Of a stretch of 64,000 nt of DNA, positions 1-6,914 are shown piece by piece (the stretch's first letter is position 1; each line of letters begins with the position of its first letter). The stretch covers positions 186,001-250,000 of the forward strand of contig NZ_JAPZVR010000006.1 of assembly GCF_027622855.1 (NCBI RefSeq), read 5' to 3'. The translations under genes were made by a program, and so were the position numbers. The stretch is from Glycomyces algeriensis (GTDB lineage Bacteria > Actinomycetota > Actinomycetes > Mycobacteriales > Micromonosporaceae). The notes below the pieces were generated by a model that ran no database searches, had not been told where the DNA came from, and saw only the letters and a list, made by a program, of their open reading frames with translations.

Positions 1-565
<565 letters not shown>

Positions 566-569
<4 letters not shown>

Positions 570-1405
570 GGCGCGACCGCTGCCGTTGCCGCCCCGGCCC
601 CAGCCGAAGCCCCGTCCTTTGCGCCGCCGTCGAGCACGGTCCGGGTGACCCGTTCGCTGATGGCGGCAACGAGCGCCCGGGGCCGACGCGGCATGAGGTG
701 CGCATTCAAGGCGTTGCCGAGGCCCGGCGTCACATAGGCCCGGTCGCGGTCGAGGGCACGCAACGCGGTGCGCACCACCCGGTCCGCCGGGATCAGGGCG
801 CCGAACGAGGCGGCCTTCTCGTTGCCGATGGCCTCGACGAACCCGGTCGGCACCGGCCCGGGGCAGACGGCGAGGACCTTCACGCCGCGTCCGCGGTACT
901 CGTTCCGCAGCGCGAGGCTGAAGTTGAGCACGAAGGTCTTGGCCGCGCTGTAGACCGCGAAGTACGGGGAGGGCTGGAACGCGGCGGTCGAAGCGATGTT
1001 CACGACCGCGCCGCCGCCGTTCGCGAGCATCCCGGGCAGCAGCTCATGGCTGAGATCGACCAGGGCGACGACGTTGACCATCAGCTGATCGTGGTCGCGC
1101 GCCCCGGAGATCTCCTCGAACCGGCCGCACGTGCCGAACCCGGCGTTGTTCACGAGCAGGCCGACCTGCAGGCCGCGGGCGTCCAGCTTGATCTTGATGC
1201 GCTGCGCCGCATCGGGTTCGACGAGGTCCTGCACGATGACCTCGGCCTTCACGCCGTGCTCGGCGCGGATGCGGCGGGCCTCGGCCTCGAGCCGGTCGCC
1301 GCTGCGGGCCACCAGGACCACATCGTGGCCGCGTGCGGCGAGCTGCGATGCGAACTCCGCGCCGAGCCCGGAGGAGGCGCCGGTGATGAGGGCTGTGCTT
1401 GACAT
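566..1405 (-). CDS. Short-chain dehydrogenase/reductase (classical, DltE/YqjQ-like)
   Basis: NAD(P)-dependent oxidoreductase with a Rossmann fold, 279 aa, predicted cytosolic. Visible motifs are the cofactor loop TGASSGLG near residues 8-15, NNAG near residues 90-93, and a Ser...Tyr-x3-Lys catalytic set (IAST, then YSAAK). The C-terminal tail after LDGGAKDG is Ala-rich and longer than usual. The start ATG at 1405 has GGAG eight bases upstream; an in-frame ATG at 1423 is less well placed. The gene ends in a 4-bp overlap with the EamA permease and faces a TetR gene, which suggests TetR-controlled expression of a two-gene operon. Substrate cannot be told. Confidence 0.85.
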
Positions 1406-1540
1406 GGTCGTGCTCCGTTCCATCGGTATCTGAGACAGAACAGTACGCGAAAATCCAAAAAACGCAACAGTGAAGTTCCATTTAATTCGATTACGCCGAC
1501 GTTCGTGTATCGTTTGTGCAGCACGAGGGACGGGAGCGAC
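1406..1540. promoter_or_regulatory. Divergent SDR/tetR control region
   Basis: AT-rich spacer (runs of A around 1450-1463, TTTAATT around 1481) between divergent SDR and tetR genes, unlike the GC-rich surroundings. An imperfect inverted repeat, CGATTACG at 1488-1495 and CGTGTATCG at 1504-1512, is a plausible TetR operator. The -10/-35 elements cannot be assigned with confidence. Confidence 0.45.
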
Positions 1541-2116
1541 ATGGAACCGACGACGAAGCGGCCGCTGCGGGCCGACGCCGAGCGCAGCGTGCGCGCGATC
1601 CTGGAGGCCGCCGAGCGGGTGCTCGCCGCCGATCCAGGCGCGTCGATGGAGCAGATCGCGACCGCCGCGGGCCTCGCCCGCACCACGGTCCACCGCCGCT
1701 TCGCCAACCGCCAGGCCGTCCTCGACGCCCTCGCGGTCTCGGCCGCCCGCCAGCTCCTCGACGCCGTCGACGACGGCCGCCCCGACACCGCGCCGCCGCT
1801 CGTCGCGATTCACCGGATCACCGCGAACGTGCTACAGGTCAAGTACTCCTGGACCTACGCCCTCGGCCTCCCCCCGGAACCCGGCAGCGAGGCGGCCCGC
1901 CTCCACGCCGAAGTCCAGGCCCGCTGCATGGCCGTCTTCCAACGCGCCCAACGCGACGGCCTTCTCAGCCCGGACGCCGACCTCGACTGGGCCCGGCGCG
2001 TCTACTACGCGCTCGTCGGCGAATCCCTCCACGGCAACGACGCGAACGCCGACCCCGACACCATCGCCGCCCGCCTCGTCGATACCTTCCTCCACGGCTT
2101 CGCCGCCGCGAGATAA
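1541..2116 (+). CDS. TetR-family transcriptional regulator
   Basis: DNA-binding repressor of 191 aa. The N-terminal helix-turn-helix is clear: IATAAGLARTTVHRRFANRQ corresponds to the usual I-A-x-x-A-G-x-x-x-x-T-x-Y-x-x-F-x-x-K pattern, with His where Tyr is common. The C-terminal ligand domain is Ala-rich and not diagnostic. ATG 1541 is preceded by GGGAG at 1532-1536. An upstream in-frame ATG at 1505 would add 12 residues without a good ribosome site. It is divergent from the SDR/EamA pair and probably represses that pair and itself. Confidence 0.85.
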   Translation: MEPTTKRPLRADAERSVRAILEAAERVLAADPGASMEQIATAAGLARTTVHRRFANRQAVLDALAVSAARQLLDAVDDGRPDTAPPLVAIHRITANVLQVKYSWTYALGLPPEPGSEAARLHAEVQARCMAVFQRAQRDGLLSPDADLDWARRVYYALVGESLHGNDANADPDTIAARLVDTFLHGFAAAR

Positions 2117-2228
2117 CCCCATCACGCTGCCCCGGAACGAGTTACGCCACCGCGAAATGGCCGCATCCCCATAGGCGGGACACGCATCAAGCCCATCACC
2201 CTGGGCGGGAACGAGTTTCGCCGCCGCG
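2117..2228. repeat. Imperfect direct repeat of about 38 bp downstream of tetR
   Basis: Copy one at 2117-2154 and copy two at 2191-2228 share CCCATCAC, GGAACGAGTT and CGCC..CGCG with a few substitutions. The first copy begins just past the tetR stop codon. Function unknown; it may be a decayed duplication. Confidence 0.55.
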
Positions 2229-2260
2229 CGGTGAGGCTGATGCCTCGTTGCGCGGCGGCG
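2219..2260. terminator. Long hairpin between convergent tetR and the 134-aa gene
   Basis: Perfect 11-bp outer stem (2219-2229 pairing with 2250-2260) and a second inner stem GAGGC/GCCTC around a TGAT loop. It lies between convergent genes and probably ends transcription from both sides, although no T tract follows. Confidence 0.65.
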
Positions 2261-2280
2261 TGGGTCGAGCCTTCGTCTCC

Positions 2281-2685
2281 TTAGGCGTCGAGCGCCTCGG
2301 TGATCTTCTGCGCCATCGCGGCCATGCTCGGGCCCGGCTCGCCCTTGTGCGCACGGGTGGCCGCTCCGACCGCAGTGACCACAGTGGTCCGGAAGTTCGC
2401 CGCCTCCGCCGCGTCCTGCGCCTTGAGCAGCTGCACGGACTCAGTGAGCGCGGGCAGGACCTGGTCGGCCAGGGCCGCAGCCGACTTCGCCTTCAGCTTG
2501 AAGTCGTTCTTCTTCGAGGCCAGCACGTGCCCGACGGCGCCGGTCGCGGAGGCGTAGGACAGCGTCCCATCCGTCGCGACCCGGTGGGCCGACCCGGAGA
2601 TCCCGGCGAACGACATGAGCGTGACGGCGCCGAAAGCGGCGGTGCGGATGGTGGTGGTGTCCTGGGCGGTGAGGTTGACGTTCAT
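2281..2685 (-). CDS. Conserved hypothetical protein, 134 aa
   Basis: I do not recognise a named domain. The protein is Ala-rich, predicted soluble and mostly helical, with a conserved-looking N-terminal segment (TIRTAAFGAVTLMSFAG) and a C-terminal helical half. There is no convincing signal peptide, only a weak hydrophobic patch near residues 15-28. ATG 2685 has GGAG eight bases upstream; the in-frame ATG at 2751 would add 22 polar residues and ignores that site. It stands alone, with three phased TGTCAG repeats upstream of a possible -10, so expression may depend on an activator. Confidence 0.6.
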   Translation of the reverse strand: MNVNLTAQDTTTIRTAAFGAVTLMSFAGISGSAHRVATDGTLSYASATGAVGHVLASKKNDFKLKAKSAAALADQVLPALTESVQLLKAQDAAEAANFRTTVVTAVGAATRAHKGEPGPSMAAMAQKITEALDA

Positions 2686-2728
2686 GACTTGCTCCGTTTT
2701 CGTTTCGGTCTTGCTTGCTGATGAAGCA

Positions 2729-2784
2729 ACTATCGACCGCCCGCCTTGCACCGCCCTGACATCGCCCTGACACCTCCGCTGACA
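2729..2784 (-). promoter_or_regulatory. Putative promoter with three phased TGTCAG direct repeats
   Basis: On the minus strand TGTCAG occurs at 2784-2779, 2772-2767 and 2761-2756, spaced 12 and 11 bp, about one helical turn. A GATAGT -10-like hexamer lies at 2734-2729, so the last repeat overlaps the -35 position. Phased TGTCA-type heptamers are typical of SARP/OmpR-type activator sites; the assignment is inference. Confidence 0.4.
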
Positions 2785-2861
2785 AGGACCGGCGGGCCCC
2801 GCGCGTCCGCAAAGGGCAAGGCCCGCAACGACACTCAGAACCCGCGCAGCACTCGTCCCGG

Positions 2862-3617
2862 TCAGAGGTGAGAGCCGCCGGTGGCGTCGATGACCTGGCC
2901 GGTGGTCCAGCGGCCCGCCGCCGAGGCGAGGAACAGGACCGGTCCGGTGAGGTCCTGCGGCCGGCCGACCCGGCCGAGGGCGGACCTGGACGCGGCGGCG
3001 GCCTGCGCTTCGGCGTTGCCGCGCAGCCAGGAGGCGTTGATGTCGGTGTCGACGATGCCCGGCGCGACCGTGTTCACCGTGATGCCGCGGGGCCCGAGCT
3101 CGGCGGCGAGCGCCAGCGTGAACGTGTCGACCGCGCCCTTGGCCATCGCGTAGGCGATGCCCTCGGGGAAGGCGATGCGGGTGACCCCGGAGCCGATGTT
3201 GATGATGCGGCCGCCGTCGGGGATGAGCTCCAGGGCCCTGCGGGTGATGAAGAACGGCGACTTGGTGTTCACGGCGAAGACGCGGTCGTAGTCGGCCTCG
3301 CTGACTGCGCCAATGCCGCCGGGCGCGCCGATGCCGGCGTTGTTGACGAGGATGTCGAGCGGGTCGCCGCGCAGTTCGGAGGCGAGGGCGTCGATGAGCG
3401 TGTCGGCCGCGCCGGGCTCCGCGAGATCGGCTTGGACGCTGAAGGCACTGCCCCCTGCGGCTTCGATCGCCGCGACGGTCTCCTTCGCGGCCTGCGCGTT
3501 CGCGTTGTAGTGGACGGCCACGCGGGCGCCCGCCCCGGCCATCTCGACGGCGATGGCGCGGCCGATGCCACGGCTGGCGCCGGTGACGAGTGCGGTCTTT
3601 CCCGAGAGGGTGAACAT
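2862..3617 (-). CDS. Short-chain dehydrogenase/reductase (FabG-like)
   Basis: Classical SDR oxidoreductase of 251 aa, the standard length. It shows the cofactor loop TGASRGIG near residues 13-20, NNAG near residues 91-94, and a Ser...YAMAK catalytic stretch, then the usual VNTVAPG motif after the active site. An Asn-x-Asn segment after beta-2 (HYNANA) suggests NADP(H) rather than NAD(H), which is inference. ATG 3617 is preceded by AGGAG at proper spacing. It is divergent from a TetR gene with a shared palindromic operator, so its expression is very likely controlled by that regulator. The substrate is unknown. Confidence 0.87.
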   Translation of the reverse strand: MFTLSGKTALVTGASRGIGRAIAVEMAGAGARVAVHYNANAQAAKETVAAIEAAGGSAFSVQADLAEPGAADTLIDALASELRGDPLDILVNNAGIGAPGGIGAVSEADYDRVFAVNTKSPFFITRRALELIPDGGRIINIGSGVTRIAFPEGIAYAMAKGAVDTFTLALAAELGPRGITVNTVAPGIVDTDINASWLRGNAEAQAAAASRSALGRVGRPQDLTGPVLFLASAAGRWTTGQVIDATGGSHL

Positions 3618-3635
3618 GGCGGCTCCTTTATTGAT

Positions 3636-3687
3636 CGATCGCTCAAGAATGCGACCGGCATGACGCTACCAGATTCTTGAGCGATCG
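3636..3687. promoter_or_regulatory. Palindromic operator between SDR and tetR
   Basis: Perfect 15-bp inverted repeat: CGATCGCTCAAGAAT at 3636-3650 and its reverse complement at 3673-3687, 22 bp apart. The right arm abuts the tetR -10 box and the left arm lies just upstream of the SDR ribosome site, so one TetR-type protein could shut both genes. Confidence 0.82.
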
Positions 3688-3690
3688 CTA

Positions 3691-3702
3691 TATAATGGGT
3701 TC
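3691..3702 (+). promoter_or_regulatory. Leaderless promoter of tetR (-10 TATAAT)
   Basis: A consensus TATAAT at 3691-3696 ends six bases before the GTG start at 3703, so transcription would begin at or next to the start codon. No Shine-Dalgarno is present. The right operator arm lies directly upstream, predicting autoregulation. Confidence 0.75.
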
Positions 3703-4296
3703 GTGACAAGAGGAAGGCCCAGGTCATTCGACCGAGACGCGGCACTCGAGCAGGCCCTGCGCGTGTTCTGGCAGTACGGGTACGAGCCCGCCTCCATCGC
3801 CGTGCTCACCGACGTGATGGGCATCCGGCCCGCCAGCCTCTACGCCGCCTTCGGCGACAAGCGCCGCCTCTTCAGCGAAGCGGTCGCCCGCTACCAGGCC
3901 ACCTACGGCGCCTTCACCACTGCGGCCCTCACCGAGGAACCCACCGCGCGCGGCGCGATCGAGCGAATGCTCCGCGAGATCGCGGCCAACTACACCGACC
4001 CCAGCCACCCGCCCGGGTGCCTCGTCATCTCCGGCGCGGTCAATCACGGCCCCGACGCCGCCGACGTCGAAGCGGAACTGAAGGAGATCCGGGCCCGAGG
4101 CCGGGAGGCCGTCGCCGAACGCCTCCGTGCCGGCATCGCGAGCCGCGAACTTCCCCAGGACGCCGACCCCGAAGCACTCGCCGAGTTCGTCGCGGCCGTC
4201 GTCCGCGGCATGTCGCGCTCCGCCCAGGACGGCGCCACCACCGAAGAGCTCCTCGCCGTCGCCGAACTGGCCATGAAAGCCTGCCCCCAGGCCTGA
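3703..4296 (+). CDS. TetR-family regulator (TetR_C_16/AcrR-like)
   Basis: Transcriptional repressor of 197 aa. It starts with the common TRGRPRSFDRDAAL motif, followed by a helix-turn-helix region (SIAVLTDVMGIRPASLYAAF). The C-terminal domain has the PPGCLVISGAV stretch found in regulators of SDR or quinone-responsive genes, with Cys114 inside it. GTG 3703 follows a leaderless promoter. It is divergent from the SDR at 2862-3617 across a perfect palindrome, which supports control of that SDR and of itself. The inducer is unknown; the cysteine could be redox sensing, but that is inference. Confidence 0.87.
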   Translation: MTRGRPRSFDRDAALEQALRVFWQYGYEPASIAVLTDVMGIRPASLYAAFGDKRRLFSEAVARYQATYGAFTTAALTEEPTARGAIERMLREIAANYTDPSHPPGCLVISGAVNHGPDAADVEAELKEIRARGREAVAERLRAGIASRELPQDADPEALAEFVAAVVRGMSRSAQDGATTEELLAVAELAMKACPQA

Positions 4297-4353
4297 AGTG
4301 CCGCAAGGAATCCGACCGCAGGGAGTCGCCACCTCCGGTGCTGTGAACGCGTA

Positions 4354-4384
4354 AGCGGCCCTCCCCGATCCGGGGAGGGCCGCT
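4354..4384. terminator. Bidirectional terminator hairpin
   Basis: Perfect 14-bp stem (AGCGGCCCTCCCCG pairing across a 3-base ATC loop) between the convergent tetR and reductase genes. It lacks a T tract on both sides, as is common in GC-rich actinobacteria. Confidence 0.8.
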
Positions 4385-4396
4385 CTCTGTCAGGGG

Positions 4397-5041
4397 CTAC
4401 TTCTTCCAGAAGATGTGGTGCGTGACGCCGCTGGCGCTGGGGACGATCTCGAGGTTGAAGCGGTCGGTGAGCTCTTCCGGGGACTTCCAGAGCGGGACGC
4501 CAGAACCGAGTTCGACCGGGGCGACGACGACGTGCAGGGTGTCGACGAGGTCGGCCTCGATGAACTCGCGGATCACGGTGGCGCCGCCGCCGAGGCGGAC
4601 GTCCTTGCCCTGCGCCGCTTCCTTGGCCGCTTCGAGGACCGCGGCGGGTTCGTCGTCGGTGAAGTGGAACGTGGTGTCCGACAGCGTGAACGAGGGCCGC
4701 AGGTGGTGGGTCAGGACGAACACGGGCGTGTGGAACGGCGGCTCATCGCCCCACCAGCCCTGCCAGTCCAGGTTCTCCCAGGGACCGCGGTGCGGGCTGA
4801 ACTTGTGGGCGCCCATGATCTCCGCGCCGATGTTGTTCTTGAAGTCGCGCGTGAAGTAGTCGTCCAGGCCGCGGGTCCCGCCGGGGTCGGTGCGGTTGGG
4901 CCAGCTCGCTGTGGCGCCGGCCCAGTACATCAACTCGCCGGGGTTGGCGTGGCCGAACGGCCGCTCGAGACTCTGGCCGTCACCCGCGCCGAACCCATCC
5001 AGCGAGACGACGAAGTTCTGGACTCGGAGAAGCTGACTCAT
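4397..5041 (-). CDS. Dihydrofolate reductase-like / RibD C-terminal domain protein
   Basis: Predicted NADPH-dependent reductase of the RibD-C (YyaP/YwjB) superfamily, 214 aa. Typical features are an N-terminal strand with FVVSLDGFGAGDGQS, the middle HTPVFVLTHH segment, LGGGATVIREFI as the glycine-rich cofactor loop, and a C-terminal strand ending in HHIFW. Members are often annotated as dihydrofolate reductase, but the true substrate is usually unknown. ATG 5041 was chosen because MSQLLRVQNFVVSLDG aligns with family starts and GGAAGG lies just upstream; the longer in-frame start at 5143 adds 34 residues of unrelated sequence. It stands as a single gene. Confidence 0.8.
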   Translation of the reverse strand: MSQLLRVQNFVVSLDGFGAGDGQSLERPFGHANPGELMYWAGATASWPNRTDPGGTRGLDDYFTRDFKNNIGAEIMGAHKFSPHRGPWENLDWQGWWGDEPPFHTPVFVLTHHLRPSFTLSDTTFHFTDDEPAAVLEAAKEAAQGKDVRLGGGATVIREFIEADLVDTLHVVVAPVELGSGVPLWKSPEELTDRFNLEIVPSASGVTHHIFWKK

Positions 5042-5221
5042 GTGGTTGACCTTCCCTGGTGACTGCCATTGATGCTGTTGAGACTTCGCGAGCCCCGCGG
5101 ATTCATCGTCGCAAATGAACGTGGACAGTGTGTCTTGTGTCACTATAAGAGGAGCATTGAAGTTCGCGCGGCCGCGCGAAGCGCGCTGTGCCTGTGCCGG
5201 GTCTCGTGCTCGACCTGCAGG
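5042..5221. other. Upstream region of the reductase gene
   Basis: Spacer between two minus-strand genes. On the minus strand a TATAGT hexamer (5145-5140) and a repeated TGTGTC/GTGACAC motif (about 5128-5145) lie upstream of the reductase and may form its promoter. No gene is supported here. Confidence 0.4.
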
Positions 5222-5665
5222 TCAGGACGGGCGGGCGAGGTAGGCCGTTTTGGCGTCGCCGGCGAAGCCGCATGCTCGGTAGAACCCGTGCGTGGCGGGA
5301 TCGCGCGAGCCGGTCATCAGCATTGCCTTGTAGCAGCCCGCGTTCCAAGCGGCTTGCAGTGTGGAGGCCATGAGCCGCTTGCCGAACCCGGATCCGCGGA
5401 ACGCTTGGTCGACGATGACGTTCTCGATGACCGCGTAGGGCGCCGCTGAGCGGGTGAGGTTGGGGATGACGTTCAGGTAGGCGGAGGCGACGACGGTCCC
5501 GCGGTCTTCGAGCACGAACAGGCTCAGGCCGGGTGAGTCGAGGATCTGCTTGAACGCGGCGGCGTCGGTGCCGTCGTCGAGCACGGGGTCCGTCGGATTG
5601 AGTTGCCGGTAGAGCCTCAGGATCTGGTCGAAGTCGCCTGGCCCGGCGACACGGAAGACGGTCAT
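5222..5665 (-). CDS. GNAT-family N-acetyltransferase
   Basis: Acetyl-CoA-dependent acyltransferase of 147 aa, a full-length GNAT fold. The CoA-binding motif A is visible as VIVDQAFRGSGFGKRLM (R/Q-x-x-G-x-G/A pattern, residues about 82-98), preceded by the beta-4 strand and followed by the LMTGSRDPATHGFYRACGF block with the conserved Tyr near the end. The acceptor substrate is unknown. ATG 5665 is preceded six bases away by a TAACCT -10-like hexamer, so the mRNA is likely leaderless. It stands alone. Confidence 0.85.
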   Translation of the reverse strand: MTVFRVAGPGDFDQILRLYRQLNPTDPVLDDGTDAAAFKQILDSPGLSLFVLEDRGTVVASAYLNVIPNLTRSAAPYAVIENVIVDQAFRGSGFGKRLMASTLQAAWNAGCYKAMLMTGSRDPATHGFYRACGFAGDAKTAYLARPS

Positions 5666-5677
5666 GGTCCGAGGTTA
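5666..5677 (-). promoter_or_regulatory. Leaderless promoter of the GNAT gene (-10 TAACCT)
   Basis: On the minus strand TAACCT at 5677-5672 is followed by six bases and then the ATG at 5665. No ribosome site is present, which fits leaderless initiation. Confidence 0.55.
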
Positions 5678-5849
5678 GCCAGCCCTCCACTCGATGGCTG
5701 AGAACGTGAAGGCGCGCTTCCCTAAGGGTGCATCCCGTGAGGGTGAACGCGGCGCGCACGCAGCGCGTTTTGGGGACTGCGCATTGTGGCCGTTAGCGGT
5801 ATCCTGAGGACAATCCGATTCCGCCGCTTCACCCCCGAGCGAGGCCGAA

Positions 5850-6914
5850 TTGTTCGATGCATATGCCCACGACGCCGACAGGTACTGGAACGACGACCAT
5901 CCCGTCCTCGAACTGATCCGGGCGCGCCAGGCCGCCAGTTCCGCGCCCGGTTCGCGCGTCGACGGGTTCAAGCTCGGCCTGGCCGTCGAGGGCGGCGGCA
6001 TGCGCGGGGTCACCTCCGCCGCCATGCTCGTCGCCCTCGACGACCTGGGCCTGCGCGGCGTGTTCGACGCCGTGTACAGCACTTCGTCGGGTTCGATCAA
6101 CGCCGCCTACTTCCTGTCGGGCGATGACTGCTGGTACCCGTTGACGATCTACTTCGACGACCTGTGCACGCGCAAGTTCGTCAACATGCGCAACATGTTC
6201 AACAACCGCCCGATGCTCAATCTCGACTACGCCTTCGACGAGGTCCTCGAGGTCATCAAGCCGCTCGACTTCGAGAAGGTCCTGAAGAGCCCGGCCGAGT
6301 TCCACGTGACGATCAGCCTGGTGGACAGCCTGACCGCGATCAACCCGCACGAATTCGAGTCTAGAGAGGACCTGAAGTCGGCCTTGAAGGCGAGCTGCTG
6401 GATGCCCGTCGCCGTCCCCGGCACCGGCATGTTCCGCGGCGAGCGCGCGCTCGACGGCGGCGTGCTCACCGCCCACCCGCACCTCCTCGCCCTGGAAGAC
6501 GGCTGCACCCATGTGCTCTCCCTCAGCACCAAGCCGCTGAAGGCCCCGCCCGTCCGCCTCACGCCCGGCCGCCGCTGGTCCGTCGCCTACCTGGAGCGGA
6601 TCCAGAAGGGACTCGGCAAGGCCTACGCCGCCTCCCAGTTCCAGTACCGCTCGCAGCGGAAGCAGTTGCAGCGCTGGATGACCGATCCGAGCCCCGGGCC
6701 GCAGGTGCTCGACCTCGCCCCGCTGCCGTGGATGAAGGAGGTCGGGAACCAGACCAGGGACCGGGACGCGCTCATCGAGGCCGCCCGCCACGCGCACGCC
6801 GTCATGGCCGCCGCGATCCAGGGGATTCCCGTCTCCGAACTCCGCGACGGGTCCTTCCGGTCCGTGCCCCGCATCGTCACCGTGAGGACCGCCGATGGCA
6901 AGCGCATCAGTTGA
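5850..6914 (+). CDS. Patatin-like phospholipase
   Basis: Predicted acyl hydrolase of 354 aa that would cleave membrane lipids with a Ser-Asp dyad. Seen in sequence: oxyanion-hole motif G48-G49-G50-M-R52-G53; nucleophile elbow S77-T-S79-S-G81, in which the first Gly of GxSxG is Ser; catalytic Asp in the D202-G-G motif. The C-terminal third is helical and unlike plant patatins. There is no signal peptide. The start is TTG 5850 with GAGG eight bases upstream; nearby ATGs are out of frame. The 3' end overlaps the kinase-like membrane gene by 20 bp, implying coupled translation and joint function. Target lipid and trigger are unknown. Confidence 0.85.
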   Translation: MFDAYAHDADRYWNDDHPVLELIRARQAASSAPGSRVDGFKLGLAVEGGGMRGVTSAAMLVALDDLGLRGVFDAVYSTSSGSINAAYFLSGDDCWYPLTIYFDDLCTRKFVNMRNMFNNRPMLNLDYAFDEVLEVIKPLDFEKVLKSPAEFHVTISLVDSLTAINPHEFESREDLKSALKASCWMPVAVPGTGMFRGERALDGGVLTAHPHLLALEDGCTHVLSLSTKPLKAPPVRLTPGRRWSVAYLERIQKGLGKAYAASQFQYRSQRKQLQRWMTDPSPGPQVLDLAPLPWMKEVGNQTRDRDALIEAARHAHAVMAAAIQGIPVSELRDGSFRSVPRIVTVRTADGKRIS

